Assembly: GCA_951230915.1 (NCBI GenBank)
Contig: OX579633.1
Coordinates: 5,554,145 to 5,618,144 of the forward strand
From: Antitrichia curtipendula
Taxonomy: Eukaryota; Streptophyta; Bryopsida; Hypnales; Leucodontaceae
Reading direction: 5' to 3'
Length of the DNA: 64,000 nt
In this document: in pieces, positions 1-12,278 of the stretch
Layout: every line of letters begins with the position of its first letter
Numbering within the stretch: the first letter of the stretch is position 1
Notes under the pieces: model-generated
Databases searched by the model: none
Told to the model about the DNA's origin: nothing
Seen by the model: only the letters and a program-made list of their open reading frames with translations
Program-made: the position numbers and the translations under genes

Positions 1-54
1 GGGGTGAGAGGGCGTGCTTGAACCATGGACATATGATGACTGCGCCAATTACAT

Positions 55-2180
55 TGAGTGGTGCCACATAGACAAGTTGTTCCCGCAAGAGCGACACAAC
101 TGTCACAGACGCTTCCACAAGGCAAATTTAAAATATTGCCTGGACGAAGAGTTTATAACCGATGCATTGAGGTGTACCAAGTGTTGTATGCTCTCTCAAA
201 CGTCATACGCAATGAAGTGCAACTTTTCCTTGCACGAGGGGTCTATGCGGAGCTAAAGTTGAACAAGAGAGTGGATTGGTCAATTTTGAAGCAAATGGGA
301 GAAAATGTCAATATTCCTACTCCAGCAAATGGATTCATTCCAAGGGGGGTAAAAAGATACCCGGAAGGTGGTCTAGGGAAAACAAATACGCAGGTTCAAG
401 CACCACGAAGATATGACACTGAAGACTCATCTACGGACGACGACTCAGATGGATCTCGTATACCAGTTGTAGTCAGCCATAGAACTCAACTACTACGAGC
501 TAAAAAGAGGAGGGCTTCGCGTCAAACTGCTGAGGTTTTACACGAAAATGTTGTGGAGGAACAGGTGCCACCTATTGACGAACCAGTGGTAGGAATTGTG
601 GATGTTACAACTGCTACAAACCGAATCCAGGGTTTGTTGATTGAAGTGAATGAGAAGAATGAGGAATTGCATTCTTTGTATAATGATGTTAACAAAATGA
701 GAGAAGACATGCAAGAGAAGGACAACATTATCAATCAACAACAATGTGAGATGGAGGTACTTCGGCACGCTCTTGAGGCAGCAACATTGGCCAATCGTGA
801 TCAAGATCCACGAGGGGAAGCGCAAGGGCCTTCAAATAATTTTCAAATTCCATTGGAACCTACAGAAGTTGGTGCAACAATGGATACTCATGATGATTCT
901 TTGTCCTTTGGAGAATTACCCGCAAATGTAGGTGCAGCAGGGCCAGTGGACCAAAGCATCCAACTGACGGACGCGCTTGCAATGAATTTGACATTGAAAA
1001 TCAATTGCATGCATTGATGGAGCAGTATTACCAATGGAAGCTGGCATGTGTCTTCAGTGTTGACAGGACTAGGCAAATGGTGGAGGAATTCAAAAAAATT
1101 GACCACAATTATGGCGCACACAATCAAGAGAGGGTTTTTGGTTTGACATCGTGGGCCCTGGTGGATGATCATTTCAACATGGATGAAATGGCAACCATTG
1201 ACATTGCTGGTGGACAAACAACCATCGACTGGTCCAAACATGATTGGGATTTCAAGAATGAAGTTGGCTCTGCCGTGGACCATGAAGGCAATCCATTACT
1301 ACTGTGGCCAAACCCTTCAACCTTCGTACACGATGGAACTACATGTCCCATTTGCCTTAATCCATTTGGCCCGGAAGGTGGAATGCACTTAGGCACGTGT
1401 GAACATTTGTACCACCCATTCTGCCTAATTAGCTTGATGATTGTCCGCCGACGTTGTTCACTATGCAAGGCTCCTTTCCATAAGCGCTTGTATGAGTTGT
1501 TTGGATTAGTTCCCTACATGCCACCGCATTGGGAATTCAATGCTGAAAATGCCCCTGATCATTCTCAGAAGTGGGGAACAGACTTGGTGTGGAGTTGGAA
1601 ATTGAACATCCATTCGTTGGGCAAACAACAACTTTGTACCGAATGGGGTTGGGAAAAAGATCCGGCTCAAATTGTGGAGGTGTGCCACCACTTGGTTCCA
1701 TTGAAGGACAACTTTAGCCAAGGATGACGGAATTTCTTCTTCCAATGCTTCAATGGGCATTGGAATGAGGCACAAGAATACTTCCAATTTGGACCTCATC
1801 CTCTTGGATGGTTGTGGGGCGTTGATGGAGTTCGCATTACTGACGACCAGGGGATGCGGAGGGGGGAAGACATTGACATGCCAGACCTTGCTGAACTTGC
1901 ACAACTATCGGAGTCAGAGTGGCGAGAAACCTTTCGAAATGATGGGATGGACTTCTTGTTGGAACAACATAGCCCGGGAACTCTCCAATGTCTTCAAAGC
2001 CTCAAGCAATCACAAATATTGAAGGCTCTTTTAGAGGAAGACGGACCAGCGAGGAGAACTCGATCCGCAGTTCGTAGACTTCGTTTGGGAACAGATGAAG
2101 ACCTTCCAATTCGCGCCGGGACACATGACAATGAGGCTGGACCAAGTGGCAGTGCAAGTAGTCCAATGAACATGGACTAA
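55..2180 (+). pseudogene. RING-H2 / coiled-coil protein gene, broken
   Basis: Probably transposon-associated. One protein can be followed through two frames. The first part (to 1017) has an acidic Ser/Asp-rich stretch and a coiled-coil-like Glu/Lys/Gln-rich segment at about 605-790. The second part carries a RING-H2 finger at 1344-1466 with spacing C-x2-C-x14-C-x-H-x2-H-x2-C-x10-C-x2-C, so it could have been an E3 ubiquitin ligase. The frames overlap near 963-1017, where a small indel has shifted the frame. An in-frame TGA lies at 1725-1727, after which the same frame stays open to 2180 and remains protein-like (Trp/Phe-rich, then Arg-rich). The true start is not visible; the upstream part may be spliced or lie outside the window. 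The family was not recognised. Its position beside a hAT transposase suggests an accessory transposon gene, which is inference. Confidence 0.6.
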
Positions 2181-4596
2181 GTATAGTTTTGAGTATAGTT
2201 TTGAGTGTTTTAGCTAGTGAGCTTAGGTTTTCTTAGAAGACTTATTTTCCTAGCACTATAATATTATATAGGCTTATATACTTTCCTACTTTGTATTACA
2301 TTATGCATATGAAATATATTTGATTTTGTTTTGAATGATTTTGCCCAAAGTGACTTCATTTATTTTTTGCACGTACTCATTTGAAATTTGAATGGACTTG
2401 TGGATTTCATACATATTAAAATTATTTATACCATGAAATGAAATGTCATTGAATTGGAGTACAATTCATTCCCAATTTCCACTCAATGAATAGAAGTAGG
2501 GAAGGTTGGATGGACCACGAAGGCACGAAGTGGCCCGAACTTGAAATTAGGGGAAAAAACGCTTTTCAAATGTCATTAATGCCTTGATGGAAATATATAT
2601 ATGCAAAGGAATGATGGAACTCCCCCCCAAAAGGGATTGAAATAGGTAAAAATTCACTTGCAAAATAGGCAAAGGAATGATAGAGAAAAGCAAAAATTAG
2701 GGAAGTAATTACCTACTTAAAAATGAATGGCATTTAGTTGGGATAGAATAACGTGACAAATGAAGCCCAAAAAAATTAGAATGGGTTTAGAGAATACAAA
2801 ATTTAAATGGCCTTTGATTGAGAATTTTAGATAGAGCAATTTTGCTAATGAAGCACAAAAAAAGTAGGAAGGTAAACTGAATGCCAAAAATTGGCATTGA
2901 GTTGGAGAAAAATTAGGAAGAGAATAATAATGCCATTTAGTTTTTATATAACTTGGGATGTAACAATTTTGCTAATCAATCTAAAAAAAATTGGAAAAGA
3001 AATGAATCCAAAAAATTAGGAAAGGAAATGAATCCCAAGAAACATTTGATAAGGGAATGAATCCCAAGAAATATTTGATAAGGGAATGAATCCCAAAGAA
3101 ATAAGAAAAGGAATGATATACAAAAAATAAAGGGCATTGGCCATTGGGATGGCATGGGATAATGTTGCAAATGAAGTTCAAATAAAATTAGGAAGTAAAT
3201 GATATACCCAAAAAAAAGGCATCTATTTGGAATACAATAATCTTGCAAATCACTAACAAAAAATAAGAAGGGCTTAGGTAATACAAAAATTAAATTATTT
3301 AAATGGCCTTCGGGCTCATGATGGAATGGAGCCATTTTGGCATTTTGCTAATGAATTTTACAAAGATTAGGAAGGGAAAGAAATGTAAGTGCATTTTAAA
3401 TGTTGCTAATAAAAACAAACAAATGTGAAAGAAATATGAAACAAATATTGTTTCACATTACCTCTTATGTCATATGAAAAATGGGAAGTGAATGGATAGA
3501 CTTCAATTTCGTACCATAAAGAAAAAAATTTAGGGAATCCCTTAGGATGGAATAATTGTGCTAATAAATAAAACAAATAGGAAAGGAAATAAGCAAAAAA
3601 AAAATGCTTACCGTTAGATTAAACAATTTTAGGAATTAATGAAGAAAAAAAATAGGAAAGGAAGTGAGTTGGATGAATAAATATTGGCATGGAGTTCACA
3701 TAAAAGAGTTCTATGAATTAATGAAGAAAAAAATGGTGTCTTTGAATTGGGGACTTGGGGTGGGAGAACTTCAGGAAATAAGCGAAAACAAAATAGAGAT
3801 GGAAATGATTCAACAAAAAAAGATGAATTGAAAATTGGGATGGAAGATTGTTAGGAACAAAATAGAAAAAGGAATGATTCAACTAAACCAAAAATATTAA
3901 ATATAATTTGGGATGGGAGAGTCTTACGAATGAAGCATCTACAGAAAAGGAAGACAAAATGATCCAACCCAAAAATAATGCCATACAATTGACAAGTTGA
4001 GATGGGAGACCTGTGCTAATTCCTGGAAAAAAATAGGAAAGGGAATGATGCCCCCCCCAAAAAGGACAGTGACTTAGAATGGAAGACTTTTAGGAATGAA
4101 GCCCGAAAAATTAGGAAAGGAAATGATGGAATTAAAAATTGCAGTTGCATATTGAAGGCCTAGAATTTTAAATAACTCCCCTACTATTTCTTTCATTTCA
4201 AATACAATGCAGTTTTATCCTTTTATCTAGTACACTACATTTCAAAAATATTGATTAAACATTCACTAAATATTTCCTCAAAGTGTCCTAAACATTTCCT
4301 AAATCAAAGAATTTACATTGTTTTTTACAACCTAAATGATATGTTTGTTCAAAGTAGTTTGAAGTGTTAGAAGAAGTAAGGAAAAACATTTCTCACCACA
4401 ACAAAGGAGACATCCTCTTCCATGGATTTTCTTCCAAATCTTAGGCCATGGACCTCTTTATTCGGCATCTTGCTTTCATTGTCTTGTCAGAATCCAAAAT
4501 AAGTTGTTGAGGCTAAATTAATGCTTCCCACTCTCCAAGGAAAAGGGCGGTTCAAGGATGTTGCATTTCAAAGTCTTGCTTCATGTGCTAGACGAG
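2181..4596. repeat. Degenerate AT-rich tandem repeat field
   Basis: No gene is seen. From about 2560 to 4150 the sequence is a loose array built on purine-rich phrases such as 'aggaaaggaatgaatccc' alternating with 'ggcatttagttggga' and 'tttgctaatgaag'. Spacing is irregular, roughly 100-120 bases. The tightest stretch (about 3020-3110) repeats a unit of about 30 bases two to three times. ORFs here are repeat by-products. The region separates the RING gene from the GC-rich array in front of the hAT gene. Confidence 0.6.
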
Positions 4597-5350
4597 TTAG
4601 TCCCCGCCCTGGAGTCCCCGTCCTGCCTTCGAGTCCCCGCCCTGGAGTCCCCACCCTGCCTTCGAGTCCCCGCCCTGGAGTCCCCGCCCTGCCTTCGAGT
4701 CCCCGCCCTGGAGTCCCCGCCCTGCCTTCGAGTCCCCGCCCTGGAGTCCCCGCCCTGACTTAGAGTCCCCGCCCTGGAGTCCCCGCCCTGACTTAGAGTC
4801 CGCGCCCTGACTTTGAGTCCATTCCATGGAGTCTGAGATTGAGCTGCGTTCTCTCAAGTTCCTCCATTTGTGTGAATTGTCCGCCCCGGAGTCCGCGCCC
4901 TGTGTCCGCGCCCTAGCACAATCCATTCAGCAAAAACATTGGGGAGTGAAAGCCATTTTCTTTGCCCACAAATTTGGGGGCGTGACGACATTTAATGTTC
5001 CCCTTTTTCCATGAAAAGGAGGGACACAATCTTCCCAGACCATTAAGGATGGCGAAGGTCAACGTACTTTTCGATGCATCCCCGTGATCACACCTGCATT
5101 TCTGTACTGGAGTCGCGCCCTGGAGTCCGTGCGTTCGAGTCCCCGCCCTGGAGTCCCCGCCCTGTCTTCGAGTCCCCGCCCTGGAGTCCCCGCCCTGCCT
5201 TCGAGTCCCCGCCCTGGAGTCCGCGCCCTGCCTTTAAGTCCCCGCCCTGCCTTCGAGTCCCCGCCCTAGAGTCCCCGCCCTGACTTAGAGTCCCCGCCCT
5301 GACTTCAAGTCCGCGCCCTATACTTTGGTGACGAAGACGTCCGCGCCCCC
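4597..5350. repeat. Left GC-rich array, core GTCC[C/G]CGCCCT
   Basis: Two blocks (about 4597-4915 and 5104-5350) hold about 28 copies, counting variants, of a core GTCC[C/G]CGCCCT. In the regular part the copies alternate 'ctggagtccccgcc' with 'ctgccttcgagtccccgcc'. The array stops directly in front of the TATA box of the hAT transposase gene. All copies point the same way as those of the right-hand array at 9597-10220. CpG is dense against an AT-rich background. Predicted proteins across it are translation artefacts. A role as transposase-binding subterminal repeats or promoter sites is inferred. Confidence 0.85.
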
Positions 5351-5362
5351 TAAACCGCTAAG

Positions 5363-5370
5363 TATATAAA
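5363..5370 (+). promoter_or_regulatory. TATA box of the hAT transposase gene
   Basis: TATATAAA lies about 260 bases before the first ATG of the transposase frame (5631) and just after the GC-rich array. Position and sequence fit a plant core promoter. The transcription start itself cannot be seen. Confidence 0.5.
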
Positions 5371-5630
5371 GGAAAGGAAGACCCAGCATGCCCCACATTT
5401 GTCACCTGGCCTCTATTTCTTGGACTTCAATTCATTTTGAGCTCCTTGTGAGTCTACTTGGGTGGCAGATGGTCCTAGTTTGTTGCTGAGGTGATGTCAA
5501 AATCAGTTCAAGCAGTGGAGTAGCGCTAACTGCTGTTACTGATACTGTGTTTGGTATATCTTGGATCCTTTTAACTTCAATATAAAGGAGGAGGAAGACG
5601 GAAGAAAATATCCTTAGATCGTTGAACGCA

Positions 5631-8600
5631 ATGGCAAGTCAAAGGAAGCAGACCAAGGAATGGGAGCCGTGGCTTCAGTTTACGGAGAATGGGGTTAAAG
5701 TGACTTGTGTTTTCTGTGCTGGGACCTTTAGTTACAAACGTGAGCGTGCTTTTGCACACTTTGGATATGGCTCCAAATCGGAGAGGTCAATTTGTCGAAG
5801 TGTGCCTCGTCCAGTGCGACATAGATTTGTCAATTGTGCAGGATTTGTCCCGCTACGAATCGATGTCGGGGACATGTATGAAGGAGAACCAATTCAAAGT
5901 GCGCCATCTAGAGCAACTCCTCTTGCAAGTTCAAGTGAAGCCACTGAAAATGAGGTGACGGGTGGGATCAATGGTGGAAGAACGGAAGAAGGGGCAAACG
6001 TTTCAGAAGGAATTGATATTCTACAAACATCAAATAGTCTTGCTGGATCCAATTCTACGAGATCTGGATCATTACGTCAACAACGCATGGCGGACGCATT
6101 CAACATTGCAAAGAGGAAGGAGTTGAATGAGAAGTGGGCAAGTTTTTCTATGAAGCGAATGTGCCATTTAATGTGGCAAGGCATCCAGCCTTCATTGAAG
6201 CGGTGAGGGCAACCTCAGTGGAGAAGTTTGAATACAGTCCACCTTCTTACCATCAATTTAGGACTAATTTGATTGAACCGAGGAGGTTGCAAATTGAGAA
6301 ACAGATTCAAGAGAAGGTTGGATTTGCTGTCAAGCACTACGGGGTGTCGATATGCACCGATGGTTGGGATGATGTCAATCGGAGACCCCTCATGAATGTG
6401 ATGATGTCATGCCCCACATGTGATGTATTTTTGGGGTCAATTGATACTACCTCGCAAAAGAAAACCATGCGCTACATATCGGACCAAATGAACGTGTACA
6501 TTGAGAAGGTGGGTCCCAAATATGTAACACAAGTGTGCACAGATAATACAGCAAACATGCTTGGCGCATTGAAGGACATCACTAACACATACCCGCATAT
6601 TTTTGCGCAAGGCTGCATGGCACATGCACTAGATCTCATGTTGGAAGACTGAGCCAAAGTCCAAGAATTTTCCGATTTAATTGCCAGGGCAAAAAGATTG
6701 TGCCAATACATTCGAAACCATCATGCGACCATGTCGGTTTTCTGTGAGTTGAGTCCGAATCTGCAACTCGTAGTGCCTAGCGAAACCCGCTTCGCTTGTA
6801 ATTTCCTCATGTTGCAGCGATTGGTGAAACTCAGAGGAGTCTTGGAGCGGTTGAATAACCACCCACGTGTTCTAAATTTCTTTGATACCCTAAGGAATGA
6901 ACAAAATGGACCGCAAGCAACTACCGCTTCACGTAATGTCAAAAGAACCATCGAAGATGTGGCTTTCTGGCAACGGTGTGTGAATTACGTGTACATGACT
7001 GAAGACGTATTGAAGGCTTTGCGTGTGTTTGATGGACGAGAACCAGCCATGGGTCGGGCGTGGCTCGTAATGCACAATTTGCGAGGGCATGTGTTTTCTT
7101 TAAGAGAACCACCTTTCAGCTTACGTGATGACATAGCAGTCATTTTGGAAGAATCTTTCAATGCAAGATGGCACATGGTTTTTGAAGATACACACTACGC
7201 AGAGGCCCTTTTGAATCCAAACCTCTTGGATAACGTGGCGCTCAGGGAAGATCGAACTGCCCTACGTGCATTGTACAGAGTCATCCGCAACATGATGGGG
7301 AACCTGGGTGTCAATTTTGATGATGTGATGGCGGAATTAACAGAATTCGAGGAGGGTATTGGACCCTACAGTCCAGCTGAGACACCCAACATCCGTGCGA
7401 TACAAATGCTTCCCCACCAATGGTGGCACAGGGTTGGAGATCGGGCTCTTTCGAAAATTGCCGTGCGTGTTTTATCCCTCACGTGTTCCGCCAGCTCCTG
7501 TGAAAGGAATTGGAGTATGTATTCCTTTGTTCACAATAAGATCCGAAATCGATTGGCCCCTGAAAAGGCAGAGTCCCTGGTATATATTTATACCAATAGC
7601 CGTGTACTTCGCCAACGACCAGGGGCCGATCCAGTTCGTTGGTATGATGCGAATATGTACTTAGAGGATTCTGATCCAGATGCCCTTGGACTGATCCCGG
7701 TGAATGAACGCAATCGGGAATTTGACGCACTACAATCAGAGGAAGAAGAAGAGGTTGATGGGGAAGCCAACCGAGGAGCTCAAGAGTATCCGGCAAACCC
7801 AGATCTTTGGAGGCAAGGAGCCGATCACCTCGAAGAAGCGCAGAACTACTATGGAGATGCTGATGATGGAGAGGAGGAACTCCTTCGTGGTCGTAGGGGA
7901 CCACCACCACCAAATCCTCGTCGTAGTCTTTCACCTCCACTTCCTCAAAATGAAGGGGTTGTAGAAGTCCCAGCTTTGTCGTCTTCTTTGGAGACCGACA
8001 ATCCAAATGACGATAACGTTGATGATGGTATTTTCCACAACAACAACGACGATGATGACAACCTCCCTCCAGGGAATGGCGGCGGAAATGGCGGTGGAAA
8101 TGGAAATGGTGGTGGACATGAAAATGGCGAGAGAAACAGGGGGAGGAATGCGAATCCAAATCATGGAGGATCTTCTCACAATCGAGATGGCAATACACGC
8201 CCTACGGGAGTGGAACCAGCAACTTGTAACATTAGAGCTGTAGAAAGACAGCATGATAGAAACGTTAGAAATGCAAAAGTGCCACGCCCTTTTGCAAGAA
8301 ATCAACCGGCTAGTAACATGAGAAGGCCTTTTGATCCAGAGCATGTGGACCATGATGATGTTTTTGCTTTTGTAGAACCACCCGAAGACATTGCCCCTAT
8401 ACCGGCTCCAGTTGCAGGCCATCCTGCTATTTCTGAACATGGTACACAAGTGCCACATTCCCTAGATCCATCTTCAGAAACAATTTCCAATGCCATCCAA
8501 AGACCTTCTCAAGAAGGATTAGACTCAGTGGGAAATGTTGATTTGACTCTGCAAAGAGTTTCACGTGGTAGACCACATGTGGCCCCTCGGCCCTCCGTTC

Positions 8601-9142
8601 ATCATGAAGTAGGTCAATATCAACAAGCCCGTGGACGGACGAGAGGCCATGGTAGAGCTGCAGGCCGTGGAGGGAGTACAGGCCGAGGACGAACAGAAGA
8701 TCTGCATATTGGAGAAGCATCATCGTCAAGGCATGCTAATCGTTCACCCCTCGGAATTGGAGCAAGAGATCCAAATAGGGTGATAGAACCGTTCCTAAGT
8801 ACATACGTACCAGGACCTAGCCGGTCAACTCCGGCATTTGTTGTTCGAACAATTCCAGGTGGGCCTACTATAAATTCTGATGCAGAAGACCCCAACGCAC
8901 AACGACACAAGAGGTTGAAGCGCAAACGTATTCATGGCCAAACAACTATAGAGCTTCGAAATGAAAACTCGGAAGTTGAGGAACATTGGACCACCGACAG
9001 TGGTGAAGCAGAAGATGAATATGACAGCAATGAAGATGCCAATGACGAGGCACCAGAGGATGATGATGTTGTTGTTCGAGATGCTAATGCAGCGAATCCA
9101 AGTGCCCAAGAAGTTCGTAGGTCGAGTCGTTTGAATAATTGA
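5631..9142 (+). pseudogene. hAT-superfamily transposase, broken by frameshift and nonsense
   Basis: hAT cut-and-paste transposase. In order: a BED-type zinc finger (CVFC near 5706), a DUF659-like RNase-H core with the acidic residues of CTDGWDD (about 6355) and CTDNTAN (about 6537), the C-x2-H of 'CMAHALDLMLED', and the C-terminal dimerisation region with 'SSCERNWS' (about 7490-7515) holding the catalytic Glu. The ATG at 5631 is the first in frame. The frame shifts at a run of five T (6143-6147), where the flanking frames join naturally if one T has been lost. A TGA at 6650-6652 then interrupts the same frame. Beyond the dimerisation region the ORF runs on for about 460 residues of acidic, Gly/Asn-rich and RG-rich low-complexity sequence, unusually long for hAT. 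The copy should be inactive. Confidence 0.9.
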
Positions 9143-9502
9143 GGTTATTGAGTTGCATCGATGATAGATCTCGGATCTTTAAGAGTTGAAGACAATTGTA
9201 GCAATTAGAAAAAATATAGACGAGAAGCCAAAAAAATGTTTTGGATAACCTATGAGAAACAGAGAAAGTGAGCGTATTTTGGAAGTATAGATTCATTGTA
9301 TTGATATTGTACTTTGCAATGCATGAATTTTATAAACTATTTTGGTTATCACAAACATTGCAGCCTACCTGTATTTTTTTTGTGTATTTTGTATTTGATG
9401 GGCCTCCTGGAAACCTTGGTGGGGAAATCATGTAAAATACATTCCAGTTACTGGTTCTTTTTAATGCAGTGGGGTCTCCTATTTGTTCCGAATTTTTTTT
9501 AT

Positions 9503-9506
<4 letters not shown>

Positions 9507-9562
<56 letters not shown>
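9507..9562. repeat. (AT)n microsatellite
   Basis: An uninterrupted run of 28 AT dinucleotides lies between the transposase 3' flank and the right-hand GC-rich array. Confidence 0.95.
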
Positions 9563-9565
<3 letters not shown>

Positions 9566-9596
9566 AGAACACATAAATTTAATCCACCATTGCCCG

Positions 9597-10220
9597 TCCG
9601 CGCCCTCCCACTCACGTTTAGGTCCGCGCCGTACCTGAAGGAGTCCGCGCCCTAATGCGCTGAAGTCCGCGCCCTGCCTGAAAGAGTCCGTGCCCTGCCT
9701 GTCACAGTGAAGTCCCCCGCCCTGTTTGAAGGAGTCCGCGCCCTGACGCGCTGAAGTCCGTGCCCTGACTGAAGGAGTCCGCGCCCTCACTGTCACACTG
9801 AAGTCCCTGCCCTTCTTGAAGGAGTCCGCGCCCTGACGCGTTGAAGTCCGCGCCCTGACTGAAGGAGTCCGCGCCCTGACTGTCACAGTGAAGTCCCCGC
9901 TTTTCTTGAAGGAGTCCGTGCCCTGACGCACTGAAGTCCGCGCCCTGACTGAAGGAGTCCGCGCCCTGACGCTCACACTGAAGTCCCCGCCCTGATTCGA
10001 TGAGTCCGCGCCCTGAAGCGCTGAAGTCCGCGCCCTGAATGAAGGAGTCCGCGCCCTGACGCTCACACTGATGTCCCCGCCTTGCTTGAAGGAGTCCGCG
10101 CCCTCACGCGCCGAAGTCCGCGCCCTGACTGAAGAAGTCCCCGCCCTAATGTCCGCGCCCTGACTGAAGAAGTCCCTGCCCTAACGTCCGCGCCCTGACT
10201 GAAGAAGTCCCCGCCCCTGG
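9597..10220. repeat. Right GC-rich array with 90-bp higher-order unit
   Basis: About 29 copies, counting variants, of the same GTCC[C/G]CGCCCT core as the left array. Here most are joined by 'gac..gaag' linkers. Four cores form a higher-order unit of about 90 bases (linkers 'acgcg ctgaa', 'act gaagga', 'actgtcacact gaa', 'ttgaagga') repeated four to five times between about 9720 and 10100. The period is a multiple of three, so the minus strand is open over almost 200 codons as an apparent repetitive protein, which is taken as an artefact. Confidence 0.85.
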
Positions 10221-12278
10221 ATCCAGCTGTCCAAGCTGACGTGTCATTGAAAAAAATTCCACAACTTTGAGAAATTGAGGCCGTCCAGTTGGTCCGGACC
10301 GTCCGTCCGGTCCGGTTTGCCCGTCCGTCCGGGACGTCCGATGACCCTAACTCGCCCGTTATGACAACCCTGATGAAAACTGCCAAAGTTACGGAATTTA
10401 GCCATTTTAACGAAATTGCCCATACCACCAGATTTCAGTTTTTGGTGTGGTAGAAACGGCATGATTTGTGGAGAATAGAGAAATGACCTCGAAAGATCCA
10501 GAACAAGCACGTGGATAGCTTCTGGGGTCATTCTTTTTCCTAGTGTAAGGAGACCGCAGTTTACGTCTGCCAAAAGCAACCAAATTTCACTTACTGTTTC
10601 ATGAACCAGACTTGAATACTCATTTGACTACTGAACAAAATAATGAAGGATCCGCACATTACGTACATTACACCTTGAACGACTCCATATTCATTGCTTC
10701 CAGATTCAGAGATCTAGACTTTTGGAATTCGAACAGTAATTGGCAAGGAGGCAATGCATGCCTTGAAATTAATTAGTGGCTCAAAATCTTAGGAAAAACC
10801 TTGTCAAAACCTGTCCGAGTGACCGATGAATCGTTTCAAAAAATAACGCTGAGTCAGAGAGGTTAAGTTAGAACTTGTTCAAACTCGATCTTGAACAGGT
10901 TCCAGCCAACATGTTGGAGACTGGAAGCCATGTTGAGACAAAAAGGACCACAGTAGGGGCTTTCCGGTTGCACAAGAACGTGGAACCCACGCCACTGGAA
11001 CGCACGGAAAGAGCTCGGAAGGCCGGAGAGCAGAAAGTCGGAAGCTCTGATCTTGCGTGGAAGTTCAGCTTCGATGCTAGTCACGAGCTCCCCAATATCG
11101 ATCCAATTCCAATGCCGACTACACACATCGATCGACAACGACATTGATTTGTCCTTGCTCTCCAGTCCAGCAGCATTCTAGCTAGATCCTTCACAATTGT
11201 AATAATATATACCCCTCGCTCGCTCCACACACTTCAACTTACAATTGTCGGAAAAACACTAGTAGCTAACTAGAATAGTCATACCGGACACAGCTAGCTC
11301 TGTCAAGCTAGCTCTCGATCTCACTGCAACGGCAATGTGCTCGTTCATCTAGCAGTGATCGGATAGATATTACGAATTACTTGAACGAACAAAAGTTGCA
11401 GTAGTGAAGAGAAGTAGTACTGTTGAATTGGTGCCTAGCTAGCACGCGCTTCCAGTAGAACTGCCAATGTTTACTGTTGTGATACAATCGATCTCAGTAT
11501 TTCCGGGGAGTTTGCTGCAGTGGTTTCCTGTAAGTGGAGCTCATTACGTACCCCGGGTAATATATCGAAAGACGGCTCGTTCTTCGATCGACTAACTACT
11601 GGTATGCATTCATATGAGCTTGCCAGTTCAATTTCTGATGGTTTGCTTGCATTGCCTAGATTTTCCGGTATATGTTCGGTGTTCGTTGTCTCGTATAAAT
11701 CGTCGATCACTATGGTTAAATCACAACAATTCTGAGGGTCAAACACTGTGACTGTGACATTCATCTGCATAAAAGCTTTTAAATTTACTAAGGATTGGAC
11801 GGTATAGATTTACGTTTCAGGGTACGTGCCCTCAAACAGGAGTGATAAATGATAGGTCTAGACCAAGATTCAATTGTGCAAAGCTCTAAAATTAGGGTTG
11901 GAGAGGATTTTTACATTTTCGGGTAGCCCTTGAGAGAAGAATGCCAATCAATGAGTAAATGTTGATACCCAATTCCCCAGGCAGCTTTTTTTTTCCTTCA
12001 TTTGTGCACCCTGCGTATTCTTGTTTTCCTTGCCCAAATACTTATTTTGTAAGGCTGTAAGGAAGTCACCCAGGCACTGATTCTACTTGTCGGAGAGTGA
12101 GTGCAACCCCAGATTCAATTTGCACAAAGCTTCTAAAATTTGGATTGACAATAGATTGTTTTATTTGGGTTATACACGTTTGAAAAGCACGAAAGTTGTG
12201 AATTTTCTGCCAGTGACGTTTTCGGTTGGTTTGAAATCAGTGGCAAGCGAAACCAAATCAAAGGATTTGAGCTCCAAA
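10221..12278. other. Intergenic region and probable ascorbate oxidase promoter/leader
   Basis: No convincing coding sequence. The first part (10280-10345) is rich in CCGTCC/GGTCCGG and holds the arms CCGGACC and GGTCCGG with an 8-base loop; it is probably still transposon-derived. A TATATA at 11206-11211 is followed by 'ctcgctcgctccacacactt', a plausible core promoter and start region for the oxidase gene downstream. That would give a leader of about 1 kb, probably with an intron, before the ATG at 12279. Confidence 0.4.
11206..11211 (+). promoter_or_regulatory. Candidate TATA box of the oxidase gene
   Basis: TATATA is followed by a C/T-rich, start-like tract about 25-35 bases downstream. 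It is over 1 kb from the ATG, so a leader intron would be expected. The assignment rests on position and sequence only. Confidence 0.3.

Noticed and set aside
4521..4926. Pro/Ser/Arg-rich repetitive ORFs on both strands
   Set aside because: All frames of the GC-rich array are open because the repeat lacks stops; not a protein gene.
7479..8198. His/Asp/Leu-rich ORF antisense to the hAT tail
   Set aside because: A shadow of the low-complexity GAT/GAC-rich transposase tail on the other strand.
9479..10066. 195-codon minus-strand ORF with regular repeats
   Set aside because: It is the 90-base GC-rich array plus the AT microsatellite read in an open frame; no start context, no domain.
10863..11147. 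90-codon ORFs on both strands upstream of the oxidase gene
   Set aside because: Complementary open frames with no domain; probably chance in a GC-moderate promoter region.
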